Origin: Anaerolineales bacterium
Lineage (GTDB): Bacteria; Chloroflexota; Anaerolineae; Anaerolineales; UBA4823
Direction: 5' to 3'
Assembly (NCBI GenBank): GCA_003105035.1
Contig: PQAL01000027.1
Span: 1-64,000, forward strand
DNA: 64,000 bases
Each line of letters begins with the position of its first letter. Position 1 is the stretch's first letter. The notes under the pieces are model-generated. The model was not told the origin of the DNA and did not search any database. It saw nothing but the letters and a program-made list of their open reading frames with translations. Positions 39,325 to 48,141 of this stretch are shown here, one piece after another. Made by a program: the position numbers and the translations under genes.

Positions 39325-39353
39325 TTGTAGTATTTGGCGACTTTTATTATAGG
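39325..39353 (+). promoter_or_regulatory. Weak promoter candidate before the sigma-factor gene
   Basis: TTGTAG (39325-39330) and TATAGG (39348-39353) are 17 bases apart. Transcription would start at or next to ATG 39361. The hexamers deviate from consensus, so this is tentative. Confidence 0.3.
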
Positions 39354-39360
39354 TAGGAAG

Positions 39361-39990
39361 ATGGTTTACTGGCGAACACCTGGATTCTATAATAGAATTG
39401 GGGCTTATCCTATTGGAGTAAGCACCAAGCGAATGCCTGCTAAAGTATCGGAAATTGATCGACTAAATAAACTCGAGCCCCAGGTAATCACAGAAATCCA
39501 TGACCAGTATTACCCTGAGATTTTCCGTTTCGCGCGTTTCCGGGTCAGTGATGAAACCATCGCAGAAGATATCGCTAGCGAAGTATTTATGCGCTTTCTG
39601 GAGGCCGTCAGGAAGGGTCAAGGACCGAAGACCAATTTAAAAATGTGGCTGATCCGTACCGCATCCAATACTATAAATGACCACTACCGGAAAGTATACC
39701 GTCACCCGCTAGAGGAATCATCCGACTTTATGGAGAATCGCAAGGATCTGTATTTGATGCACATGGATCCTGTGATATTGACAGAACAAGAAGAGACGAA
39801 TCGGTCAGTCCGGATGGCGATTAACCAGCTGACCGATATGCAGAAGATGGTCGTTACACTGCGTTTCGGGAATCAATATTCACTGGAAGAGACTGCGCAA
39901 ATCATGGATAAGGAAATTAATACCATCAAAGCTTTGCAATTCCGAGCGTTAGAATCTTTACGCCGAATCCTTGGTAGTGAGCTGCCATGA
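39361..39990 (+). CDS. ECF-type sigma-70 family factor
   Basis: A 209-residue sigma factor with region 2 (YYPEIFRFARFRVSDETIAEDIASEVF split by a short variable part, about residues 45-85) and region 4 (LTDMQKMVVTLRF, then YSLEETAQIMDKEINTIKALQFRALESLRR, about 155-205). There is no region 1 or 3. An unusual N-terminal extension of about 24 residues precedes the fold; ATG 39433 would remove it. An upstream in-frame TTG at 39334 is rejected. The stop overlaps the next gene (ATGA), so it is cotranscribed with the DUF5667-like membrane protein, its probable regulator. Confidence 0.87.
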   Translation: MVYWRTPGFYNRIGAYPIGVSTKRMPAKVSEIDRLNKLEPQVITEIHDQYYPEIFRFARFRVSDETIAEDIASEVFMRFLEAVRKGQGPKTNLKMWLIRTASNTINDHYRKVYRHPLEESSDFMENRKDLYLMHMDPVILTEQEETNRSVRMAINQLTDMQKMVVTLRFGNQYSLEETAQIMDKEINTIKALQFRALESLRRILGSELP

Positions 39991-41234
39991 GCCGCAAAGA
40001 ATTTGACACTCTTGAGAGCTGCATTTCGGCACTGGAACATGGGCATCCCTTAGATGAATGCATTAAAACACAACCAAACATTTCGCCAGAAACAACTGAG
40101 CTAATAGAACTAGCGGATCGGGTGAGGGTTCTCGGGCAAAACCAAGTAAGTGCGGAGGCCATCATCCGAAGCCGGGAGAAGCTACTAGCCCGGGCAGCAG
40201 CTTTAGGTCGCTTAGAGAGTATCGGTGGAGCAGAACCTCAAGAGGATAATTTCTTCCAGAGATTTGGAAAATCTATCAGCGGCTTTCGTTCTATGCACCC
40301 AGCGGCAGGACGGTTGTTCATTGTGCTGGCAGGCACACTATTATTACTCATTTTTTCAAGTGGTCTGGTAGTTACTTCGGCGAAATCCCTGCCTGGCGAA
40401 CCTTTATATCATGTAAAACGAGCAGTCGAAGAGTTGGAGATCTACCTCATTCCTGGGAGTGAGAACCGGCATGAATTCGAGGATGGCTTTAACCAGGTAC
40501 GCGTGGTTGAAGTCCTCCAGCTTCTTAAACTGCGTCAGGTTCAGCAGATCAGCTTTGAAGGGATGCTCGAAGAAACAAGTGGAGATCAGTGGAGGATCAG
40601 CGGTATCCCGGTACTTATCCAGGATGGCACGATGTTTGGTGAAGGCATGGCGGGTGGCAATACTTTTATTCCGGGTTCATACGTAGAAGTGGAAGGATTT
40701 ACTCGCTCGGACGGAGTGGTGATCGCTAATGAAATCCATCTCCGCGAGTATTCGTTTCATGGTACGGTGGACCAAATAGGTACCAACCATTGGACAATAG
40801 CAGGCATTGGATTGGCTACAACCGAAAAAACAATGATCGGAGAAGGCATTGTGGTGGGTGATCGTGTAACAGCCTGGGTGCATTCGTGGGATAGCGGATT
40901 ATATGCGTTATCGATTACCAAAGATGATACACCTGGCTCAACTCCATCGAAGATATCACCTGAGCAGCCGGACGAATGGTCTGGTGATGATGTTCCAGAA
41001 GAGCAATCAATGGAAGGTACGACGGACACCTATCCCATAGTAACAGAGACTACGATAAGTAGTGAACAAGAAGACCTGGATGAAGCGTCTGCGACTCCTG
41101 AACCACATGAAAGAGAAGATCAACCATCGCAGACAGTTGAACCGATGCCCACCGAAGAAGAAGAAAATGGGACAGCCTCCCCGGAAAATTATCAGACTCC
41201 CGAACCCACCGATGGGCATAGCGTTGACCCATAA
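39987..41234 (+). CDS. Membrane protein with DUF5667-like and beta-repeat regions, putative anti-sigma partner
   Basis: A 415-residue protein. Residues 1-105 are a soluble helical domain that could hold the sigma factor. One span is at 109-131. Just outside it SLPGEPLYHVKRAVEEL (134-150) begins a DUF5667-like helical segment to about 185. Residues 187-305 form two beta-rich repeats, each with F-x-G-x(V/L)-then GIPV/GIGL, resembling DUF5666. The tail from about 310 is low-complexity and rich in Pro, Glu, Ser and Thr. This order is common in Chloroflexota next to ECF sigma genes. The anti-sigma role is inferred from position and topology, not from a ZAS zinc motif, which is absent. Confidence 0.75.
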   Translation: MSRKEFDTLESCISALEHGHPLDECIKTQPNISPETTELIELADRVRVLGQNQVSAEAIIRSREKLLARAAALGRLESIGGAEPQEDNFFQRFGKSISGFRSMHPAAGRLFIVLAGTLLLLIFSSGLVVTSAKSLPGEPLYHVKRAVEELEIYLIPGSENRHEFEDGFNQVRVVEVLQLLKLRQVQQISFEGMLEETSGDQWRISGIPVLIQDGTMFGEGMAGGNTFIPGSYVEVEGFTRSDGVVIANEIHLREYSFHGTVDQIGTNHWTIAGIGLATTEKTMIGEGIVVGDRVTAWVHSWDSGLYALSITKDDTPGSTPSKISPEQPDEWSGDDVPEEQSMEGTTDTYPIVTETTISSEQEDLDEASATPEPHEREDQPSQTVEPMPTEEEENGTASPENYQTPEPTDGHSVDP

Positions 41235-41288
41235 ATAGATTCTCTCGTAATTTTGCCATTTCCCGCTAATAAACCGGGGAAAACCAAA

Positions 41289-41326
41289 AACGACCTTGTC
41301 GGGTAACCGATAAGGCCGTTGTTTTT
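41289..41326 (+). terminator. Terminator after the sigma/DUF5667 pair
   Basis: A 14-base stem (41289-41302 with 41307-41320) with two mismatches and a GTAA tetraloop is followed by GTTTTT. It closes the sigma-factor transcript and abuts a transposase remnant. Confidence 0.75.
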
Positions 41327-41754
41327 ATTACGGGTGAGGAAGGGCGGGAAATCACTGAGCTTACCCCAGCCCTAAAACCTTATGCCAAAGCCAGACGGTT
41401 TGTTATGCCCCGCTTGGTAAAGTATAAAAAAGACAGAGAAAAAATGTTTTTCCAAATAAGAGAAGAATTCGACTATTCCTTTTTCGTAACTAGTAAATCG
41501 GACTTATCCTCAGAAGAACTCGTTTTGGTCTACAAAAAGCCTGGGAATAGTGAGTAATCTATCAAACAATCCAAATACGAAATGGCCGTTGGAGACCTGC
41601 TACTCCAATACTTTTGGTCAAATGAAGCGATCTTTCTGTTAATAATGTTGGCGATAATTTGTTGATGCTATTCAAGATGGACTTCGCAAAGGGAACGGAA
41701 TACCTGAATAGCCCCAAGGCAGTGGTTAACCAAACAAGCCTGGTGTTTGGGTGA
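41321..41754 (+). pseudogene. Decayed transposase remnant (IS1380-like C-terminal part)
   Basis: Reading from 41321 in one frame gives a stretch ending at TAA 41555-41557 with FVMPRLVKYKK, DYSFFVTSKSDLSSEELVL and YKKPGNSE. The next codons in the same frame give SIKQSKYEMAVGDLLLQYFWSNE, and a shift near 41655 restores LMLFKMDFAKGTEYL. This order resembles the C-terminal half of IS1380-type DDE transposases, where a VTN-W-EE-x-Y-R-GNAE segment precedes an IKE-KY-DMAVG-LLLQSFWANE helix. One in-frame stop and one frameshift make it inactive, and the N-terminal catalytic part is missing. No terminal repeats could be defined. Confidence 0.6.
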
Positions 41755-42450
41755 TGACTCAAGGAAACACAAATCCTGAGCGCGCGGTTCTAAGCGATGT
41801 CTAATGATTGGGGGGAAGTGCACTTAGCGTTGATAAGCAACCAATATTCCGTTTAAATCATATGTAAGGAAGGTTTACTGCAATATTCTCACATGCTAGT
41901 TGGCCAGATGGTGGCAGATGAACGAGACATTGCCAAAGGCCCGGACCCTGACCACCTGGTAGACCCGGATGCAGTCGTCAAATCATCAGACTTGTAAAAG
42001 CAAAGGAGAATGAACAAGATGGCCTTTCTAGTTCCCGTAATTATGTCTAATGAAAAAAGAGAATTGTAGAGAGATGTAGTAAGGTGTGTAAGTAATTCAG
42101 ATAGATATTTGCAATTTCTTTTTCCATATAGTGAGTCATTTTATTGTTTCGTTATATAATTTCTGTAACCAGTCTACACTCCCGCGTTTGATCAAAAAAC
42201 TAATTTCTGCTGGTGTGATTTTCGATGTATATCACATGATCAAGCAATTTCCATCGGGGAGGAGGAAGCCCATGCTTTTTACGGGTTCATCACCAAAAAC
42301 TTGGCTTTGATGATAGATGAGCTTAGCGTCGGATTTGTAAATATCTCTCTAGAGTTGGCTAACAATTCTGTCAAGGTACTTTGCAAAAAGTTCATGTTAG
42401 CCCATATGATTTATGATATTATCTGACCGTCAATAACAGAGGACATAGCA
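41755..42450. other. Gene-poor AT-rich stretch downstream of the transposase remnant
   Basis: About 700 bases with no convincing gene. A short open frame from ATG 41900 or so to TAA near 41998 reads MLVGQMVADERDI then a PDPDH-VDPD stretch. It looks like a coding fragment, perhaps the end of a lost gene, but has no ribosome site. From 42060 onward the sequence is AT-rich and holds the upstream region of the GGDEF gene. No promoter of consensus quality was found. Confidence 0.4.
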
Positions 42451-45315
42451 TTGACCTGGCAGTTTACATCTGAGGTATTGGTTGTTTTACTTACTGCTGC
42501 CACTGCATTAATTTTCGGAATTATCAGCTTGCGGTGGTGGAAAACCCCCGGGATCATCTTCTTTTCAGCGATGATGATTGCGATAGGGGGTTGGGCGCTA
42601 TTTGCCGGTTTAGAAGCTGCAGCCATACCCATCACCCTAAAAATATTCTCGGCAAAAGTGCAATTTGTGAAGGTTGCATTTATTGCTGCATTTTGGTTCC
42701 TGCTTATTGTGCAGTATACCCACCAGGAAAAAAAGCTCTCCAACTGGTGGGTTTTTGTATTAATGGTCATCCCATTCTTGTCGATCTATATGGCAGCCAG
42801 CGAAGGATCACATCACTGGTTATGGGGTACGATTACCCCGCTATCCAATACACCAGGTGCACCCCTGGAATATACCCAAGCATGGTGGTCTTCAATTTCT
42901 ACAGCCTACTTTACCTTGCTTTTCTTCGTAGGCGTGTTTATCCTGATCCGCAGGATACTCACTACACCAAAATCGATGTCGTGGAAATCATTATTGTTTT
43001 TACTGGGAATCATCCCACCGCTATTAAGTAATTTAGTCTATCAAACTGGCTTGCTTCCAATCAATAATATCCAAATACTCGTGATGGCTGGAGTATGTAC
43101 CAGTGGTGTGATTTATTTCTGGGGGATATATTACTTCCAGACCCTGGAATATGCCTCATTGTCGCGGGATGTGATCATCGACAATATGAATGAAGGCGTG
43201 ATCGTCCTTGATTGCCAGGATCGCATCTATAACATAAATGCTACTGCCTTGCATATGTTAGGGTTGGAGCAGCGGGCCGTAAAAAAGAAAACCTTGAGTG
43301 ACATCATCGCCATCTGGCCAGGTATTGCGGATACCTTCCGCGTACCACATGATTTTGAAACCGAAGTCAGAATCAACGGTGATGCGCCTAAAACATTGAA
43401 TATTCGAACAACTAACCTGAAAGATAAAGATGGGCGCCCGACTGGCAGGATGGTCGTGTGGCGTGATATCACCCAATATCGCCAGGTTGAAGCAACCTTA
43501 AGGGATTCGGAAGCACGATTTAAAGCATTATTTCAAAGTGCTCCGGATGCGATCATTATCACAGATAGAAACAGCCGAATCGTATTAGTGAACAACCAGA
43601 CCATCACCTTGTTTGGGTACAGCATGCAAGAGCTGCTGGGTAATTCGATTGAGGTCGTCATACCAGAACGCTTCAGAGAGGCATATTACAAGTACCAACG
43701 AGCCTTCGTAGATGAAATTGACACACGACCGGGGATCAGCCTGCCTCTGGCAGGTGTCAGGAAGAATAACCGCGAAATCCCCATCGAAATCGCATTAAGT
43801 CCGATAAAGATCCCCTCAGGGTTAATTTTTACCAACATTATTCGAGATCTGACCATTCGCAAAGAAGCTGAAGAACAACTCCGATTACAAAGTGTTGCCC
43901 TTGAATCAGCTGCAAACGGTATTATGATCACCGACCGCAACGGGAATATCCAATGGGCAAATCCAGCATATACCCGGATCAGCGGATACACAGTTGAAGA
44001 GGTGATTGGCAAAAACCCGCGCATCCAAAGGTCGGGAATGGTGGCCCAGGATGTGTATAGTAACTTGTGGCGTACGATCCTCAGTGGAAATGTATGGCAT
44101 GGAGAGCTGATCAATCGAAAGAAAGACGGAAGTATCATCATAGAAGAGCAAACAATCGCTCCTGTGAAGGATACCTCCGGGCAAATCAACCATTTTATCG
44201 CGATCAAGCAAGATATCACTGAACGTAAACACGCCGAAGAGGTGTTAAGCAAGCGCTCGGAGCAAATTGGTACTTTGAACCGGGTCATGCGGCTATTGAG
44301 CTCCACGCTCGACTTGTCTAAAGTGCTGGATATGATCCTGCATGAAATCCAGCAAGTTATACCCTATGACAGTGCTTCAGTCTGGCTGTGTAAAGATGAT
44401 AGCATGGAGATCATTGCCGCCCATGGTTTCTCAAATCCCGATTCGGTCATTGGGACTTCTTACAGCCTGTCTTCGAAAGATAATCCAAACGCGCAGGTGA
44501 TCCGGTTGCGGATGCCAATCATTGAAGGAGACCTGTTATCTACCTACACGGGATCAAAAGAAATGCAATCCCGCATTAAGAACCGGGGATGGATGGGTGT
44601 ACCAATGATTATTGGTGATCGGGTGACTGGTATGCTAGCATTTGATAAGAACGTCCCCAACTTCTATACACAGGAGCAGTCTCAGTTTGCGCTGGCATTT
44701 GCCTCACAGGCTGCAATCGCGATTGAAAATGCCCGGTTGTATTCCGACGCTCAAAAAGAGCTTGCGGAACGCGTGGAGGCAGAAAAGAAATTGCTCCAGC
44801 TTCAGAAAGAGCTAGAAGAGCAAGCGATCCGTGATTCTCTGACCGGGCTGTATAACCGCCGCTTCCTGGATGAAACGCTGGCACGCGAGCTATCGCGGGC
44901 TGAGCGCGATAAATATTCGGTCAGCGTGGTCATGCTCGACCTGGACCATTTCAAGACGTTCAACGATACTTATGGGCATGATGTGGGTGACATGATGTTG
45001 AAACAGCTGGGCAAGTTGCTGAGCTCACACGTCAGAGCAGGTGATATTGCCTGCAGGTTCGGAGGTGAGGAATTTGTTGTTGTCATGCCGAAAGCATCGT
45101 TAACGGTAGCAAGACAGCGTGCTAATGATTGGCGAAGCAAATTTGAAACCCAGGTATTAATCCATGAAGGAGAGGTGTTATCGGCAACACTGTCTGCTGG
45201 GGTAGCCGTTTACCCGCTACATGGTACATCCAGCGATGAGATCGTCCGCAAGGCCGACCAGGCGATGTATGCTGCCAAAGCAGCTGGTAGAAACCAAGTA
45301 CACACTGCGCAATAA
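42451..45315 (+). CDS. Membrane sensor diguanylate cyclase (7TM-PAS-PAS-PAS-GAF-GGDEF)
   Basis: A 954-residue protein. The N-terminal 230 residues form seven spans like the N-terminal 7TM region of some histidine kinases. PAS domains follow at about 240-347 (NEGVIVLDCQDRIY), 350-475 (APDAIIITDRNSRIV) and 480-600 (AANGIMITDRNGNIQWAN). A GAF domain covers about 615-765, then a short coiled coil and a GGDEF domain (about 790-954). The active site reads GGEEF at 871-875 with an intact RxxD inhibitory site (RAGD) five residues upstream, so it should make c-di-GMP and be feedback-inhibited. The start is a TTG with AGAGGA nine bases upstream. It is followed by yjbQ. Confidence 0.9.
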   Translation: MTWQFTSEVLVVLLTAATALIFGIISLRWWKTPGIIFFSAMMIAIGGWALFAGLEAAAIPITLKIFSAKVQFVKVAFIAAFWFLLIVQYTHQEKKLSNWWVFVLMVIPFLSIYMAASEGSHHWLWGTITPLSNTPGAPLEYTQAWWSSISTAYFTLLFFVGVFILIRRILTTPKSMSWKSLLFLLGIIPPLLSNLVYQTGLLPINNIQILVMAGVCTSGVIYFWGIYYFQTLEYASLSRDVIIDNMNEGVIVLDCQDRIYNINATALHMLGLEQRAVKKKTLSDIIAIWPGIADTFRVPHDFETEVRINGDAPKTLNIRTTNLKDKDGRPTGRMVVWRDITQYRQVEATLRDSEARFKALFQSAPDAIIITDRNSRIVLVNNQTITLFGYSMQELLGNSIEVVIPERFREAYYKYQRAFVDEIDTRPGISLPLAGVRKNNREIPIEIALSPIKIPSGLIFTNIIRDLTIRKEAEEQLRLQSVALESAANGIMITDRNGNIQWANPAYTRISGYTVEEVIGKNPRIQRSGMVAQDVYSNLWRTILSGNVWHGELINRKKDGSIIIEEQTIAPVKDTSGQINHFIAIKQDITERKHAEEVLSKRSEQIGTLNRVMRLLSSTLDLSKVLDMILHEIQQVIPYDSASVWLCKDDSMEIIAAHGFSNPDSVIGTSYSLSSKDNPNAQVIRLRMPIIEGDLLSTYTGSKEMQSRIKNRGWMGVPMIIGDRVTGMLAFDKNVPNFYTQEQSQFALAFASQAAIAIENARLYSDAQKELAERVEAEKKLLQLQKELEEQAIRDSLTGLYNRRFLDETLARELSRAERDKYSVSVVMLDLDHFKTFNDTYGHDVGDMMLKQLGKLLSSHVRAGDIACRFGGEEFVVVMPKASLTVARQRANDWRSKFETQVLIHEGEVLSATLSAGVAVYPLHGTSSDEIVRKADQAMYAAKAAGRNQVHTAQ

Positions 45316-45330
45316 GGCAAAAGAGAGAAT

Positions 45331-45750
45331 ATGCAAGTAAAGCTAAACCATTTATTTTTATCCACTACAGGTAATACGGAAATCGTCGATATCACTCAAA
45401 AGGTAAGTGAATGCATCAGCTCGAGTGAGCTAAGGAACGGCCTCGTCACAGTTTTCTGCCCTTCGGCTACGAGCGGCATTACTACCCTGGAATATGAACC
45501 TGGTGTGCTACAGGATTTTAAGCGGATATTTGATGAAATCGTACCCAAGCAGAACACCTACCTGCATAATGAAGCCTGGCATGACGGTAATGGTTACAGC
45601 CACATCAGGTCAGCGCTATTAAAAACTTCACTCACTGTTCCGATGGTGGATGGGCGGATGACGCTGGGTACCTGGCAACAACTTGTGTATGTTGATTTCG
45701 ATACCCGGCCGAGGAAACGAGAGATCATCGTCCAAATTATGGGCGAGTGA
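45331..45750 (+). CDS. yjbQ: YjbQ/UPF0047 family protein
   Basis: A 139-residue protein with the family motifs FCPSATSGITTLEYEPG, the NEAWHDGNGYSHIRSALL block with conserved His residues, and GTWQQLVYVDFDTRPRKR. Some members have weak thiamine-phosphate synthase activity, but the physiological role is unsettled. It begins 15 bases after the GGDEF gene, with GAGAG as ribosome site. Confidence 0.9.
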   Translation: MQVKLNHLFLSTTGNTEIVDITQKVSECISSSELRNGLVTVFCPSATSGITTLEYEPGVLQDFKRIFDEIVPKQNTYLHNEAWHDGNGYSHIRSALLKTSLTVPMVDGRMTLGTWQQLVYVDFDTRPRKREIIVQIMGE

Positions 45751-45817
45751 GTTAAGTTTAGTTTATGAATGGGGAGTGGAGCTAGAGCATCAAATCTTCT
45801 TTTTGAATTAAATTTGC

Positions 45818-46135
45818 TTATTCCCAGCACTGGTTGATGATCTCTGCAGCATTTTCTGCACCACGCTCCCGGCGGATCTTTTCTCCTAGTTTGCTTGCCG
45901 CCGCCAGGATCTGCGGTTTCAATGCTGGGCAAATTGTGCTGGCCAGGGCTTCGGTGGTTCGGCGTTTTTGTAGTATGGGTTGCGGACCTACACCAAGCTT
46001 AAAAGCGCGCACACCCCAGACAATTTGATCAATGCTATAAGTGAGATTAATACTCGGCACACCGGCACGAAAACCTGCAGCGGACGTCCCAGCGCCGCTG
46101 TGGTGAATGTCTACCGCCATTTGATGGAATAACAT
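45818..46135 (-). pseudogene. C-terminal fragment of a UGT/MGT-type glycosyltransferase
   Basis: The 105-residue frame contains HHSGAGTSAAGFRAGVPS and WGVRAFKLGVGPQPI, the nucleotide-sugar site of GT1 sterol/macrolide glucosyltransferases, where HHGGAGTTAAGLRAGVPS is usual. Family members are about 400 residues; only the last quarter is present. No matching N-terminal domain is found upstream on the minus strand, so this is a truncated gene. Confidence 0.65.
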
Positions 46136-46539
46136 TTGCTTTGTTAATGGTCCTCGTATTGGCTGGGAAGTGGTCGGTTAGAGATCCGTGTCTGGAAGCA
46201 GTAATTGAGGCCAGTAGATGTCCTTCAGATATGGGCAAGGTGGTAATACAGCGGCGATGGATAAATTGTTTGCCTGACTGATAGTAATATCGAGATATTA
46301 AGTTAAGTTTCGGCCCCATGATATATTTGTTATCTTTGATGCTCCGAGAGCGTTGGTATAAAGGTTTATAATGAGTTAACAACCACAAAATGCAAACCAT
46401 CCGATTATTTGGTTGTCAGACTCTGGCGAGTTCCCAACAAATTGCGTTAGGTTCTATTTAATTACTGATTGGCATAAGTAATGACGGTATATACCATTGT
46501 TCACAAAATCTTTATTGTTAACAGAATGGACGAGAATTA
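46136..46539. other. Degenerate region, probable remains of the glycosyltransferase
   Basis: No intact gene. A minus-strand frame through about 46310 includes MGPKLNL-ISRYYYQSGKQF, which loosely recalls the middle of GT1 enzymes but in a frame shifted from the fragment at 45818-46135. I read it as eroded sequence. The last 100 bases hold the upstream region of the DUF7000-like gene. Confidence 0.35.
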
Positions 46540-47037
46540 ATGACATCAATTTCCGAATCTATTGAAATTTACAAGAGGCAATTGGAGCAAGGCGATATTC
46601 AGAAAGCTTACCGGGGCATTATGGATTTTATCCTGGCTCTCCGTACTTATTTTCAAAACAGGTATCCGGATTATTACGTTTCGGGGGGCATATATTATGG
46701 GTACATGGATATGACATACTTTTCCTTCTCACCAAGGCCCATTAGAGATAAGAACCTGAGAATCGCAATCGTGTTTCTACACGAAAATTTCCGGTTCGAA
46801 GCCTGGTTGGCTGGCGTCAACAAAAAAGTGCAAAGTGAGTATTGGAAGTTAATTAAGGGGAGTGGCTGGGATAAGTATTCTCTCGTACCGACAATTAAAG
46901 GTGCCGATGCCATCGTTGAGCATATTCTGGTGAAAGAACCGGATTTCAGCAAGCCCGAAGAGTTGACGAAAATAATTGAGCGTGAAACGTTACAGTTTAT
47001 TCACGATATCGAAGTCTTTTTAGATAGTAAAGAGTGA
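46540..47037 (+). CDS. DUF7000-like protein
   Basis: A 165-residue soluble protein: helical start (EIYKRQLEQGDIQKAYRGIMDFILAL), a beta-rich middle (YYVSGGIYYGYMDMTYFSFSP), LHENFRFEAWLAG near 90 and a helical C-terminus. The pattern matches proteins annotated DUF7000, for which I know no function. It stands between decayed sequences, so it may be an accessory gene. Confidence 0.65.
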   Translation: MTSISESIEIYKRQLEQGDIQKAYRGIMDFILALRTYFQNRYPDYYVSGGIYYGYMDMTYFSFSPRPIRDKNLRIAIVFLHENFRFEAWLAGVNKKVQSEYWKLIKGSGWDKYSLVPTIKGADAIVEHILVKEPDFSKPEELTKIIERETLQFIHDIEVFLDSKE

Positions 47038-47183
47038 AAAACCATCTATTAAAAAAGCCATCTCAAGATTACCTGGATTACTTCCGACAAAATGCAATCA
47101 TTAATAGACCTTATAATCATCATGGGCATTTTAACTTCCATGTCGGAAAGGAAAATGAACCTGCACCTGTTCGTACTAGCTGA
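47034..47183 (+). pseudogene. Short frame, possible integrase-core remnant
   Basis: A 49-residue frame starting at a GTG that overlaps the preceding stop. It contains SQDYLDYFRQN and NRPYNHHGH, which resembles the YxxYFN-xRPHQG end of IS481/IS3-type transposases. No ribosome site or further domain is present. It could be a relic or chance. Confidence 0.3.
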
Positions 47184-47213
47184 TGATCCTTATAAAGAAA
47201 AATGGTTAAATCG

Positions 47214-48098
47214 CTAGACTGGGATGTTTTCTGCCTGGCGCATGCTGTTGAAAGCTGCGATTGACACTTCGAGCATATCCATGCCAGGCTCCCGTGTGGT
47301 CAGATGCTGCAAGGCGAGGCTGGGTTTGATCAACAAGCGTACAATTTTAGAATCGAGGTGATTGGCTGTCCAGCGGATGTATTCATAAGCGATGCACGCC
47401 AGCAAGGGAAGAAATAAAACCCTGCTGACCAATCTCCAGGCGAAAGGTAATGGTCCAAGCAACGAGAAGAAAAGGATCGAGAGTAAGATTAAAGTGAGTA
47501 AGAAAGCTGTTCCGCAGCGGGGATGTTCCACAGAGAATTTTGAAACATTTTCAGGAGTTAGTTCAACGCCGGCTTCATATGCATTGATGGTCTTATGCTC
47601 TGCGCCATGGTAAGCAAATACCCGGCGGATCTCCGACATTTGACCCACCGCCCAAATATAACCAATCAGCAACATTAATCGCACCAGTCCTTCGAGCAAA
47701 TTCCCCCACCAGGATCCGATGTTGAACAAACGCTCAGAAAGCTGGCCAAGGGCAGCTGGGGCCAGGAAAAATAAACCCACACCAATCACCAATGAAATCC
47801 CTAAGGTGAGATAGAGGATTGGGCCTTCGATTTTTTGTTCTTCACCTGTCTGGGTATTGGCGGAGATGGTGATTGCCCGGATTCCAAGAAGCAGGGCATC
47901 CACCAGCATGACTACGCCTCGTAAAAATGGTATTTTAATCAGCCTGCTTTGGTACATGGAACCCAGGGGTTCCTTATGAAGGACAATGCCTTTATCGGGG
48001 GCTCGCATAGCGATGGCGACATTGTGTGTGCCCCGCATCATTACCCCTTCAATAACTGCCTGGCCCCCGTATAAGGGAAAGCGCGATTTTTCTGACAT
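47214..48098 (-). CDS. YqhQ-like DUF1385 membrane protein
   Basis: A 294-residue protein of the DUF1385 family: GGQAVIEGVMMRG at residues 11-23, FLRGVVML, the conserved YHGAEHKTINAYE near 164 and HPRCGTAFLL near 188, embedded in about five membrane spans. The conserved His/Glu/Cys residues suggest a metal site. Function is not established. AGAGG lies just before the start. It shares the minus strand with the peptidase upstream. Confidence 0.88.
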   Translation of the reverse strand: MSEKSRFPLYGGQAVIEGVMMRGTHNVAIAMRAPDKGIVLHKEPLGSMYQSRLIKIPFLRGVVMLVDALLLGIRAITISANTQTGEEQKIEGPILYLTLGISLVIGVGLFFLAPAALGQLSERLFNIGSWWGNLLEGLVRLMLLIGYIWAVGQMSEIRRVFAYHGAEHKTINAYEAGVELTPENVSKFSVEHPRCGTAFLLTLILLSILFFSLLGPLPFAWRLVSRVLFLPLLACIAYEYIRWTANHLDSKIVRLLIKPSLALQHLTTREPGMDMLEVSIAAFNSMRQAENIPV

Positions 48099-48141
48099 CC
48101 TCTACCTTTAGATGTATACCTGTAAAAATATCTATCTCTTA

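Noticed and set aside
42000-42450. Possible small RNA or short peptide gene before the GGDEF protein
   Set aside because: No promoter-terminator pair, no ribosome-site-linked frame longer than 12 codons, and AT-rich composition only.
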